Shown here: positions 22,033 through 34,347 of the stretch, in pieces
Position numbering within the stretch: position 1 is the stretch's first letter
Layout: each line of letters opens with the position of its first letter
Assembly: GCA_021613535.1 (NCBI GenBank)
Contig: CP075497.1
Location: forward strand, 62,001 to 126,000
Source of the DNA: Adineta vaga
Taxonomy: Eukaryota; Rotifera
Length of the DNA stretch: 64,000 nt
Direction: 5' to 3'
Program-made: the position numbers and the translations under genes
The notes under the pieces: model-generated
Told to the model about the DNA's origin: nothing
Seen by the model: only the letters and a program-made list of their open reading frames with translations
Database searches by the model: none

Positions 22033-23430
22033 GGCGGTATTTTTGTCTGTGACAAATCAAAGGTCAAAGGTAAAAATCAACTTAAAACAATATCCCAAAA
22101 ATAGGCTGGAGCTTCGAAAAACACGTGAGAACTAGGCATGCAACAAGCCCGAGCTTCCCGGCGTCATCTTTTCCCGGCATTGATATGCAATATTTACCGA
22201 CGTCTTCATTTGGGATTATATTAGACATCCATTGAATTCAGAATACGTCGAGGTTGGGACACGACCGAGATTTCCCGGGCTCGACTATTTCCGGTTTGAT
22301 ACAAGTCTAACAGACCTCAGAGTGAAGTTATCAGTGGATATTGTATTTGGTTCCGAGGATGACCGAATTCCGGGAAATGGTGAGCCCAGGATTTACTTGG
22401 ACTTGGCTTATACCAAGTAAGAACAGCATTCTTTCGACCTACAGACTCGATATCTTTGCTATCAGACTCCATAGTCACTCTTGAAGATACGAGAAAAGGC
22501 GTCCTCGAATCCGATTCGCCCATTTTTTCAGCCAGTGGGAAGACAAGAGGTCGTTTCTTTCTTATGTCTAGGGGACAACACGAGGGATTGTTCTATCAAA
22601 AATGAAGCTCTCTCTTCTCAGTGAGAGACCCTCGTGTTCTTCTCGGAAGATAAGAAAAGAAGGGCGTTCTCAAAATCGATCGTTCTATTTTTAGGCATTT
22701 AGGTGAAGGCGGTTCCGTTTCTTCCGTATTACTCTGAAAGGAAACTCTGTCCGCTCTTCATATGTGTTATATCTGCTTGTTTTCTTTTTTTTGTAGAGGA
22801 ACCGTTATATTAAACATTAACTCGTAAGGAAACCCAGACGTGCTCTAAGGGATGACTTTGCTTTTGTGGAGGTACTCACGTTCGTTGAAATATGGAAGAG
22901 CCCTTCACATCGTGATAGCGATAGTCGGTTTGCCTCGCCGATATATTCATGCCCAGGGAAGTTAGGTAGACGAAGTACAGAAAAGTCAGGAAATACGGAC
23001 TAATCGGTCTCAAATGATTGATAAACCAAAGCTGATTCTGCGTTAAGAAGGCAAATATAATCGCTCCGTTGATTTCAAGAGGAGCGTTTGGGTGAGTTAT
23101 TGCACCCTTCTTGTGATTGAATATTATTGTTGGTCGCACACTGTACCGAGAGTCAATGACGAGTGATCAAGAGAGGAAAGAGTTGATTACGTATGGCGCG
23201 AAGGAAGGAACTACTGAAACAATTTGTATCAGTTGAAATTTAAATCCTGGAACGAAAGGACAAATCTCTTCGTCATATGCATGATACCCAATCAACAGAG
23301 TACGAGGTAAAGCCGATCTGTAGTGAAGTTGAAAGAGTGTTTTTCGCAGAAGATACTTGTTATTGTTACAGACGAAGTCTCCATACTATGTCTTTCTTCA
23401 TCTCTTGTGAAATACGGTCTGGAAGAGAAT
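22033..23430. other. Non-coding spacer between the two GTPase genes
   Basis: No gene recognised. Several short inverted motifs around cccggg/cccggc (22150-22400) are seen but without defined boundaries. Confidence 0.35.
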
Positions 23431-23455
23431 GTGTGGGGTGGGGTGCGGGTGTGGA
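23431..23455 (+). repeat. Short G-rich telomere-like tract
   Basis: gtgtggggtggggtgcgggtgtgg. Unlike most others in the window it has no C-rich partner, so it may be a decayed palindrome half. Confidence 0.5.
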
Positions 23456-23662
23456 TCTATGTGATGATCGAATAAACAATCTCTGCTGATAACACTTGAA
23501 AGTGTGAATAAGAACCAATCGAGGGTGAAGTGAGTCCCCTCAACGACTGTTACTTGTTCTAATATTTAGATAGCTCTGATTATCCTAATATTCTCATAGT
23601 TCTGATAGTTCGGTAATTCTGACTATTACTCAATTTTTATAACCTCTATTGTGTGTTAGTAC

Positions 23663-23873
23663 TAGGGGTGTCATTTCACTGGGGAACGTAAAAGCGTTGT
23701 TCCGGTGTTCCTTGATGTTTTTTGTAGTACTTTGACAATTCTTCAGAGATACTTTGGTGCATTTCACTGAAACGCGCAAAAAAGTCTGTAGGGAACTGTC
23801 GAAGAACTACAAAAAACACATAGAAACACGCCACAAGAACGCATTTGTGTTCCCTAGTGAAAGGACACGCTTC
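23663..23873. mobile_element. hAT-like MITE, copy 2
   Basis: Related to 16900-17109: ends TAGGGGTGTCATTTCACT and the reverse, a palindromic body and no ORF. It is flanked by GTTAGTAC/GTTAGTAT, an 8-bp target duplication with one change. Confidence 0.7.
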
Positions 23874-24180
23874 GTTAGTATTGAGTATTGTAATATATAG
23901 ATTGCTTCAAAATTCTACAAAAACTTCATCACTACGATATGATGATAGCTGTTAAACTCTAGAAGATGCATATTGCTAAATATTCAAAACTTCTGGAATC
24001 TGAAGCGTTTATAGTTGTCTGGTTGTGATAGAAATTTCGAGACGTTAATAATAAAAGGTTAAAAGTGATGTCAGAATTCGATGAGAATTCCAGAATCTCG
24101 AAATAGGGCCATGTCTCTTAGTGTAACATGTTGAACTTTTTAAACTCATCTCATTCTAGATAAACGTGCCGGCAAAGTTT

Positions 24181-27100
24181 ATGGAATCAGGAGCTGAACC
24201 GCTTCTAATGAACAGAGAAACCTTTGATACATATTGCACTTTGCATCAGATTGCGAACAAGTACAAGCTTCAACTAAATTCGCCCAGCATTGTCTTTGTG
24301 GGGGAAAGGTCAACAGGCAAGTCTATGTTAGTGCAAAATTTTCTCGGCTTTCCGTGCGTGTTTACTGATTCCGAGGTGGCTACTCGATGTCCTGTTACAT
24401 ATAAACTCCATTACAATGCTCATGTGCAAGCCCCTAGAGTGATGAAACCGAAGGGTGTTGACCGAGAAGAGCTTGCCAAACACCTTGGGCAGCACATGAA
24501 ACAAATCGAAAGTGAATTACAATTCTCCCACGAACCCTATCGTGTTGAAATCGAGAGTGATGCCTATCCAGATCTGGAAATTATCGATCTCCCAGGTCTC
24601 ATCAGCGGTTCAGACAATCCAGTGGAGCGAAATAACATTGAAATGAGTAAGTTATTGTTCTCACTGGGCTATCATCTTCGCATTGTCTAGCAACTTAATG
24701 ATTCGACAGCTCTCTTTGTTTGTCTTACAAGCGAATTTCTCGACACTAAAACCTTTTTCAATTGGTGATATGATGGTTAGATAGTTCATCGCCAGAAGTG
24801 AATGATCCTAAGCTTGCTGCGGCTGCAGTGTCATCTAGAAAGAACAAGTAATGCTGGCCGAGAGGATTCGCTTCACGCTCAATTGATTTTTGTTCACATT
24901 TCTGAGTGTTCTTTCGGAAGAACAGTTTCTCAACTACCTTTAAACACCTTATCTTCTAGAAAAAAACTAGCTCCTCGTCAGTCGTCGACATCCCCCTAGC
25001 TCATCGCTTTCCATCCTTTCTCTGACGTTCTGCCCAAGCCAAACTCTCCATTGGAGGATGAACTTAACTGCCCGCAGCCTAACATTCGAGTATCATTTGT
25101 ACGATCAACAGATTTTCATTTCATCTTTCTAACCTTGGTCGCTATACTCTTCAATCTTAACCAGAGAATCAGTGGTATTGCAGACTTTCACGTCTCATAT
25201 TCTTCTATGACTTGAATGTCAACCGATAAAAATTCGTCTACTAGTTTCTTCCATCACGAAAAATGTAACTAACTACTTTCTCTGCGAATCACTGCCCATC
25301 AATTTTTGATCTACTGCTTGCGCAATAATACCCGATCATGCTAGTTATACGGTAACTCAACCAAACGAACTCCTTGGAATGAATACGGCAGTTGAGTGTG
25401 ACTGACCGACACATGATGAATTCGATTCATTAGTCATTCGAAACTGATCAAACCTCATTACAGAAATGCCCTTCACTTCTTTGAGCTGTGACTTCTCTCA
25501 GCATGAGTGCATCACTGTGCGAAAGAGTTGCACGAAACTGCAACCACGATCTTACAAATTCCTACATTTCTGAAGGGCCACGTTTTCTCCTATAAAAACT
25601 AATTGACCTCACCTCAGTACGTTTGCTTTACCAACCAAGTCATCATGAAACCAGACCTTTACTCTCGTCAAAAAAGACAAACGACAAGAGCGTCTACGAC
25701 TTTTTGGGAAAACACACGATTTCCTCCCGAAACAGAAACGACAACACCGGGACCCTTCATCTCATTACTCAAAAATAGGCCGACTAGATTCGAAGAGCCA
25801 TCCTCACCCGTCCTATTTACAAGGAGGAGCACGGGGATTACCGGACGGAGGAGAAAGAGGAAAAAGAGAGCTACCTTTTTGATATAACAAGCATGGCGTT
25901 GTTCGTGCAGGATAAGAGTGCAACGACCTCCTGTTCTCCTATTGGTTGAAAAACGGACCAATAAGCTCTAGAGAGCTTTCTTCTCCCTTATTTTTAAAGA
26001 AGAACAGGGGAGTCACTGGACCGATTACAATCAGCAAAGAATTTTATCCTACTCATTTTTGGGAGTTGGAACAAGTCTCCTACGATTCACTATCGTCTGA
26101 TGTTTTTTTAACCTGAGACAAACAGAAACAAACTTTTTTCCATAAGATTCTCCCCTCTGTCAAGGGAATTATGAATAGTTCGAATTATTGGCATCATTAC
26201 TGATTTTTTTACTGAACTTTTGATTTTCTGAATGTGACAAAACTTATCACGCTCAAATTTTTTTGTTTCGGCCCTAAGCGGCGGTCTTGAATATCCGAAC
26301 ACTTTATCCCGAAACGACAACTATGTAAAGAGAAAGAAGTTTTCTGAACCTTTCTTTTCAATTTTGTAAGTTGTCAAATAGTACCGTTCGATGAGAAGAT
26401 CAAGGATTTTTTAGCAGATTTCTCGTACTGTTATCTAGTTGAGACAGTATTTATCGTAAAAATCAAACTTATTCCTTTCTGTATCTATTAGTCTGAAAAG
26501 AAACTTCTATAATTTGACATCATCTTTTTGCCCTTGCATATTACCGTGATTATCAAAGAAAAGAACGAAATCAAGTGAAACAGAGTTAGAAGAAGATAGT
26601 CCGTGTTTAGGTAATTGAGACACTATCACTCTCAGATCGAACACTTCAACACGGAAACGGTCGGTTCTATGAGTCAAGAAAAGTGAGCTCCACGAGATGC
26701 TAGCTCCAAAATTGTCGAATTTGCGATTTGGTCATTCCAACGTCCACATTTTACCTAACACTTAGAAACCATGAAATGTTGTTTAGATCTTCTCTGACCC
26801 ATTCAAAACGTTACAAGTAAACAATCAGACATCTTCTGCACTATGAATAGTGCTTAACTGATTCGCAGTGATCAGAAAATTGATTCCCATAACAGAACAA
26901 ATGTACTCAGTATCTGGAAGTATCATTCCCACAGCGGAACAATTGTGTTCTGTTTTCGAAAAAGCATTTCCGGGTAGTGAGCACCTTTCTACCGATTTTC
27001 AGATGGAACTCTTGAGACAGGTCAGTACTTGTTCGACGATTACTTTTCACCAAAGATGCCCATCAGATATTGTAAAGTATGGATCGAGAAGTCAGCTCCA

Positions 27101-30100
27101 AGCGTGGAGTTTACATGTGGAGCTCACTTTTTTACCATTTCGAACGACTTTATGCATGCGTTCTTTGATTCATCTGACAGAATACTGAAAATTCAGAAAC
27201 CATCGCACAAATTATAATACCACTGCTGAAAGAGTATCTTCATGGTTCTTTATGAGGGCGCGCCAAACACGACCAATCGAGAGTCTAGCGAGTCTGCTCG
27301 ACGAGCGTTACGTCTTAATAATACCTTGCATATTTATTTCAAAGAACAAGCTATTAACGCAATCCATGCGGGATTAAAATGTGAAACACGATCTAACAGG
27401 TGGGCCATAAAGAATGATGGTCTCTATACTTTGACTATGGTTTCTTCCGGTTTTGATCTTTCAAGTTTACTCTTTCACCTAAAGATGTACCGTCAAGTTT
27501 TCTACAACAATGGGGAGCAAAGTTGCTCCTGAAGTAGGCTACTGGAAAAATTAGAAAAGATTATCTAGCATATAAGAAATACTTAACTTTCAAATCTAAG
27601 GAATGATTGTGTCTCTTATTTTTAGAAACTGGTGTGTTGATTTAAAAGGCTAAGTATGAGATAAGATGTAGCGTGAAAAGCTCTATAAGGTGCATCTAAA
27701 ACTATATTTCATATACTCAGTCCTTGCTACTAAAACAGACAAGATTCTGTCCGACAAGTTTTCGATGATTCGAATAGGATCAACTTTTGGAGAACTAGGG
27801 ATTTAATATTTCTTATTGACCTTTCTATTCCATAATATAAGGGATTAAAAGGAAACCAACTATTCTACAGGATGCTACGTCAAAAGCTGTACAATCTACA
27901 ACAAACAATTTGCGTTATATATGCACCTTCTATTTTTATAATAAGTAAAACTCTATAAGATCGAAAATGACTCGATCCAAAATTCCTTAGGTAAGATTTT
28001 GTCTATTTTGACAACAAAGTTCGTGTGTATAAACTATAATTTTATATGCACCTTGTAGAGTTTTTCATGCTGGATCTTATCCTACACTTTGTTCGAAAAA
28101 CACACTCATCATGACAAGAAAAAACTATACCAACAGCAGCCTGTATGAGACGTTTACTACCTCTTGAAAGTTGGGTACTTCTTAAATGTTAGATAAAGTT
28201 TTCTAATTCTTTAGGGTGTGGGTGTTGGAGTAGGTTCGGGTTAGGGTGAGAGTGTAATATGAACCCATACCCACTCTGGCGACTCTCGGCGACAATTCAT
28301 TAAAATCTGAAATTCTTTGGAGGTTTTGATCGTCTAGTATCCATTTGCCCACGCCCCAAATAGCAGCTCGGAACATGCAAGTAGTCTTTAGTCGTCATAG
28401 TCGTTCCGAGTTAGCAGCTTGGACTTTCGCTATGGTAAGGACCATTCAGTAATTTTTTTTGCCCAGACCTATTTTCGATCGACTATACACCTAACTGGAA
28501 GAAAAAACCACATGAACCAAAGTTTTCCCCAAACGTGGCTGGTTTCTCGCGGATTCACCCACTAGTATTCATCTCATCCTAAATATTCATCCACTGTATG
28601 TCTTTCTTAGGGGAAAAATACTAGCACTGAATTGTAAATTCTTTTCAGTAATAGAAGACAATGCAATCTTCTACAGTGACAGAGGAAGCGTTTACTTCGA
28701 CTCCAAAGCTATTATCTTGTCTCGATATTGATTAGTTTCCACGCCCAAAGGTTCATTATACTCCACTGTCAGCATCATCCTCCGAAACATATTTTACCTT
28801 TGGAAAAAGCACCAATAAAAGTGTATTTTGTTGTTTTCAGTTACAGAGTTTTATGTGCGCAATCCAAATTCTCTTATCGTGCTGTCGATGGAAGCCAATA
28901 AAAAACTGGAGGATTGTACTGGCGCTCACATACTCGACGAGTTATGCACCGGTAAACGAAACCAAAACTCTGGTAGACCACCTCGAATCGATTACAAAAA
29001 TAGCATGTTAGCTATTCAGACTAAATTCGACCTGTTCATGAACAATCATACTAATGGGGCACACGCTAATAAGCATATTCAAGAGCGCTTGAATATGTTC
29101 GAAGAAACCGTTTTTGTCAGTATGATTCCGGACGCAGGTCTTAAGGATGACGACAGCTTTGAGAGAACCGTGCAGTACATGAAATATTTACCACAGCGCG
29201 AGAAAGATTCTGTCGATGATTGGATCGAACAAACAGTTAACGAAAATGCCAGCAAGCCGTCGACACACTACTCGACATTCAATTCTGGAAAGTACCGCGA
29301 CTTGATTGGCATCAGAGAAGTCCGAGGAAGAATTCAAAGTCGTTGGTTGAAGGTGAGATTGCTACTAATACGAGTGTAGTTTTCGGTGGAGGAAGATGAT
29401 TTTGCCGATTATAAGGGCATTACCTATCTTTATTTTGTGGTAGGCTAATATTGTAGGAGTTATTGTACGCTATAGACTTCGACACTGACTTCATGATCGA
29501 TAATGACTGTCTGTTCGCGATTCGTCCTTTTCTCTTCTCTAAGTTCTTTCTTCTACACCAATCCGAGTTCTAGGGCACTAAGTCATGGCTAGAGTGATAG
29601 AGTAGTGTAATGAACGTTCACCCCGAAAAAAGTGTTAAACTATTTCTCTAGTTAGTCATTCTTCATCAGAATGAAACGAACACTACAGGCGTAACGAAAA
29701 AGTCTACTTTTATATGTTGTTCATTGCAGTAATCCTTTGAAGATATTCATAATTATAGACAGAAGGGTATTACAGTTCCACTAAAACTTTTTCTTACGAG
29801 TGTCCAAGAATGAAAGGCGGTGTCAGTAATTTGCTGTTATTTCGATCAAAATATTCAGTATGCGATTCTGCACCAAGGTGTCGATTTATTCCTAGCAGGA
29901 TTTATCTTGTGCTCTCAGAATATAACTCAGATGAATGAGTAACTACGCATCCAACTCTCAGAAATTTCTCGTCTTTTAGGTTAACCCAAAAATACCGAAT
30001 CCTGGATTTCTCCCTGTTACTCATCTTCCGATCTACATCATTTGCGAAAATTAGTCTACTGCATTGTCGACAACTACCATGTGGCGAATGTGACTCTTTT

Positions 30101-33046
30101 TTTCGAAAAACAACGTTGCGCTAGATAAAGGAACAGGAGAAAATCCAGGATACGGTATTTTTGGGTTAACCTAAAAGACGAGAAATTTCTGAGAGTTGGA
30201 TGCGTAGTTACTCATTCATCTGAGTTATATTCTGAGAGCACAAGATAAATCCTGCTAGGAATAAATCGACACCTTGGTGCAGAATCGTATACTGAGTGCT
30301 TTGATTGAAAAAAGTAAATATATACTTCATGCACTGATCGAAATAACAGCAAATTACTGACACTGCCATTCATTCTAGGACATCCGGTAGATTCGCAGAC
30401 TCTGATCTTTGCTTTGGAAATGACGGAGTCCAGACGAGGTTGATTGAGTCCACCTTCTATCTGCGCTTATTCATTGGGGGTGTGGGTGTTGAGTTCACCA
30501 TCTACAGCCACACCCACACCCATTCTGAATAAAATTCTGCTGAGATGTTTCATTTTTGGGGAGAATTTTGTATTTAGCTAGACAACAGACGGAGCGGTTT
30601 TCGTACGACTATTCATGTCCTACGCCTGGATAGAGTTCTGAGCAAAATTCTGCTTGAACATTTGACTCCTTGGCAGGGGCTGCTGCAGAATTCTTGCAAG
30701 CAGAATTGACAACTTTTAAACACAAAACAGTCAGTATTGCGATACTTCTGCGATGATTCACAGTCGTAATTTCCATCAGTGAACAAAGTTTTGAATTCAG
30801 CTTGACAAGAATTCTGCAGCCGCTCATACTCTAGTACCGCCACTAATCCTCGATAAAACTGAAAATAAAGCAAAGAAAAGGTAGATTTCTGACTGCAAAA
30901 ATGTTCGTGCGATTTAGAAACGATCTGAGAATTGTAGGGATCATGGCGGTGTTGAGCTATATGATAATGGTAAAAGGAACAAGCGGTGAGTCAAAAGATG
31001 GAAAACGAGAAAATGAGCTTGTACAGTCAAGTATGAGCGAAAGTTTCGGAAAAAAGAAGCCCATATCGAAACTAGGAATAATAGTATTCAGAAGGAAATC
31101 TCGTAAACTACACAGAAAGTACTTCAAGCGTTAGGATTTGTAGAAATGCTGCTTCTATTGTTAAAAGAAAACGGGCGTAAGACCAGCGCTATTTAACAGC
31201 GACACCATGCAAGTACTGTAGATTGTCTTTTCAGGCATTCAACATGACACTGCCGACCATAAAATCGAACCTAGCACGCCTACTCGCGAAGTATAATCTA
31301 GAATACGATGAAAAAGTGAAAGAGTACGTGCAGTCCAATCCAGCTCAAGTACGCACGGCTTACTTAACCTATGTGAATGAATTTCGTAGGAAAATCGCGT
31401 TTTATGCTGCATACAAGTCAGAAATCGAAGGCCATTTCCCACATGCTAAACATGGCACTAGTTATGAGGAAGTCGAACGTGATTTTCAGACACATTGGTC
31501 GCGATGGAGACCACTGACTTGGCCAGCTTATCTGAACGCCAACGAACTCAAGAAACATGCTTGTGCCCAAAGCTCCGAAGATCAAAGTCTGCACAAATTA
31601 CTAGATTCCAAATTATTAGGCTCAAGTCATTTTGACCGCTTGCAGAAACTATTTGCCTATATGGTGCTTGCCTTGCAACACGATGAGTTGACTGCCGACG
31701 AAATTGCCACGATTGAATCGCTCTTGTATGGGGGTCTCAGCTGCAGCGCCAATATGGACAAGTTCGTACGAGATATGATGCGTCGCCTCGTTCGTAAAAC
31801 ATTCGCCGTCGGCATTGCCTGGCTAACACAAATGTATACTTACTTACTCGACACTTTTCGAGAAGCTGTTACTAGTCTTTTGCTATCGGAGAATAACTAC
31901 GCTTATTTGAAAAACCATAGTCCTTTTCTTAAAATTGTTGAACTTGATTATCACCGAAAAATACGAACGATGACGCGTAGGGCTATATATGCCGTAAGAG
32001 ATACACGCTTTGCCTATAGCGCTTATGCTCACTACGATCTGACGGCGCGTTTAAAGAAGCTGAGTTTTTACATACCCGTCGAAATTTCGCATGAATTATA
32101 TTTAGAAAAAGTGCCAAACGTATTTGTCAAGGATGATGATAAAAGTAAGACAACTGCCAATAACTCCAGCGAATATCGACAAGTGACCATTGGGGAAATA
32201 TTTGCTAATATCGAAGCACCTCGACTTATTAGTTTCATCTTTGGTTCGGAGTCATATCTGACTACTAAACGTGACCAGAAATCGGGCTCTCATCACCCAA
32301 GTGCGCGTCAGACCGTCCGTGAGTTATATACAGCTACATGTGGTAAACTTTTATACGATATAGCCGCTCATTTCAATGCGCATGTTGTCATTGGTATTAA
32401 TGAATTCGACCAGATCGAACCGTATTCACCCCGGTCAATCACGACTCTTTTGACCGGTATGTCAGACTTCCAGATCGCTCGAATGGCCGATATTGATTTT
32501 GAGAAGGTGCTAAAAAGTCTTGATCACTACAAATGTATAATTGGCGAACTTACCGAAGCCAGCATATTGCTTAACAAAGTGTCACAGCAACTCCATAATT
32601 ATGCGACAAACACGTATGCTGAACTTGATCAGTTCGAAAAACGTTTCGAAAACAGTGTTAAAAAAGCGATGGATCAGCTCGACCATAGACGCAAGTTCAT
32701 ACATCCAATCGCGAGTGAACTATCGTCTTCTGGTTCTTATAGGTCTCAAATTAGGCTAGCCGGTGAAAGCAATATTCAGGAAGATGATGAGGAAGCCTAT
32801 GAAATTCAGGTTCTTCTTGACAGTACCGATGAAGCAATGTGCAAAGCCCATCTCGAGTACATTTATCAGCGTCACGACAATGAAGATCTGCGTGCTGGTC
32901 TTCTAGAAGGTGAATCACTAGATCAGGATTCGCTCAAACAAACAGCGACGGAGTATCAGAGATTATTCTCATCTTCATCAATGAACAGTGCAGGCTTTGT
33001 GAGCTTAGATTATACTAACAAGCGTTCAGGTAAGACAAGTTATTGA
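24181..33046 (+). CDS. Dynamin-superfamily large GTPase, copy B
   Basis: Exons 24181-24646, 28841-29352 and 31235-33046 join in frame to 929 aa, two residues longer than copy A and collinear with it. Motifs: G1 G-E-R-S-T-G-K-S, G2 A-T-R-C-P, G3 D-L-P-G, G4 T-K-F-D, all intact. The stalk exon keeps the shared core (Y-G-G-L, then A-W-L-T-Q-M-Y-T-Y-L-L-D). The start is the first in-frame Met after an acceptor at 24157-24159. The last intron matches that of copy A; the 4.2-kb intron inside the GTPase domain is absent from copy A. The gene points away from copy A (head-to-head). Divergence looks ancient. Function is as for copy A: membrane remodelling by homology, real target unknown. Confidence 0.8.
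26683..27190 (+). repeat. Dispersed repeat about 0.5 kb, copy 2
   Basis: Inverted relative to 19390-19930, with shared blocks along its length. It lies inside an intron of copy B, whereas copy 1 lies upstream of copy A, so it is not simply part of the gene duplication. Confidence 0.6.
28214..28275. repeat. Telomeric palindrome (G-rich then C-rich)
   Basis: agggtgtgggtgttgg... then cccatacccactc; degenerate on both sides, with a short spacer. Confidence 0.6.
29801..30381. mobile_element. Inverted-repeat element (foldback type)
   Basis: The arms (29801-30012 and about 30130-30381) are reverse complements over about 210 bp and begin TGTCC(A/T)AGAATGAA. The right arm has an extra stretch near 30300-30340. 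The loop is about 115 bp, with no ORF and no clear target duplication, so the superfamily is unknown. Confidence 0.7.
30476..30523. repeat. Telomeric palindrome (G-rich then C-rich)
   Basis: gggggtgtgggtgttgag, a short spacer, then gccacacccacaccca. Confidence 0.7.
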
Positions 33047-33152
33047 TAAAAAAACTAGCGTTACTGATGTGACACAAGAAAAGACATCGATTTTCGACTT
33101 TTGATGTTTAGCTTGAAAGAACTCCTTGATGGGAGAGTACTTTCGAGATCGA

Positions 33153-33203
33153 TGGGTGGGTGTGGGTTTCACTTCTCTGTTCACACCCACACCCGCCTAC
33201 CCA
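33153..33203. repeat. Telomeric palindrome (G-rich then C-rich)
   Basis: gggtgggtgtgggt, a spacer of about 14 bp, then cacacccacacccgcctaccca. It lies about 100 bp after the stop of copy B. Confidence 0.7.
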
Positions 33204-34105
33204 CTTATCTAGATATCGCGATCTCTAAGATCAAACTGAAAAAGAATAACGACTTTTTGCCTACAAAGCGATCTTAAATGAAACAGCTGTTAGCGCAATC
33301 TCTTCCCGATTATAATGTGAAACACGAATCAATAGCGGATACTTTTTATAATGTCAACCGTGATTTTTCGAATAACGCATGATTGGCGATATCTGTCGAG
33401 TTCGTGTTTTCGTCAGTAGAGTGTTAACTAGCAGTTTGGATGCATAGACATCGCCTCGTCTTGCCGCTTATCTGTACGTGAGTGCATGTCCACGTTGTTG
33501 TTCTTCCCTCTCGGTTGCTTCTATCTCCTTTTCCTGCAAGTCCCTTGTATTTCTCGAGTCTCGAATAAAACACGTGTGCAGTGTGTATCGTTTCACTACG
33601 TAACAAAAGAGAGCAAGTGCGCCGCTATATATTAAGATATATCGTAAGGTAATGTTGATAAAGTGTTACCACATGGTAAGATTCGACCGTAAAGGGTTAA
33701 ACTAATGGATGACTGCGGATTGGGGACAAAGTGAAGATGAGAATGAAACTGGGAGTGAGTGGATGGCTGTGAACAATCTCATGGAGTCGAGTAAACGAGG
33801 ATATCACAGTAACGCTGGCTTAATATTGGAGGACCGCATGATAGATATATATATATTCGATTATGAGAGTGAAGATGAAGAGAAATCTATCAACACTACT
33901 CTCTGATACTCTGTTGTCCTCATCTCCAAACTTCACTCATCTATTATACAATTTTGGTCGACGTTGTGTTTTTATCCTCCTTTTGACTACCAAAGACCCG
34001 CCGCACAAAATGAAAAAATAGTGGGTTAATCCTATGAAGGACTATTAAGACTTATTATAATTGTTTTTGTTTTATACTCAACCTGTTCAATTTCTTTAAG
34101 AAACT
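33204..34105. other. Non-coding or undefined stretch
   Basis: A 65-codon open frame at 33709-33906 is acidic and of unknown nature. Otherwise nothing is recognised. Confidence 0.3.
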
Positions 34106-34113
34106 CAGACACA

Positions 34114-34347
34114 ACAGGAGACAATCCGGTCCAGAGAAGACATCTTTCGCAAGCTGGAACTATTCCAGGAAGAGCGCAGTGACAACTTCGTATCTACCTC
34201 GATTGTGAACGAAGAACTGGAAGACGTAGAACCGGACACTTCCACAAATAATCCAACGGACAAACCAATGGCGTCCCTTCCGAACCCGTATGTTGACCAT
34301 GAATTACCACCAAAATTAAGAAAGAAAAAATTTATCAAACCAAAATA
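34114..34347 (+). CDS. Possible terminal exon of an unknown gene
   Basis: Preceded by an acceptor (aactcag), this exon encodes about 77 aa: charged and helical at the start (R-S-R-E-D-I-F-R-K-L-E), acidic and Ser/Thr-rich in the middle, basic at the end (R-K-K-K-F-I-K-P-K stop). Base use looks coding, but no upstream exon was joined; it does not splice in frame to copy B. A fragment of a lost gene is equally possible. Confidence 0.3.

Larger units (their letters stand above)
24647..28840 (+). other. 4.2-kb intron of copy B
   Basis: No coding evidence. It includes the dispersed repeat (26683-27190) and a telomeric palindrome (28214-28275). It is far longer than the 50-70 bp introns elsewhere in the window. 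Confidence 0.6.
29353..31234 (+). other. 1.9-kb last intron of copy B
   Basis: Holds an inverted-repeat element (29801-30381) and a telomeric palindrome (30476-30523). No supported gene. Confidence 0.6.

Noticed and set aside
33001-34347. Splicing of copy B at a gtaaga site (33030) to the exon at 34114
   Set aside because: The phases do not match; reading through to the stop at 33046 gives a C-terminus like that of copy A.
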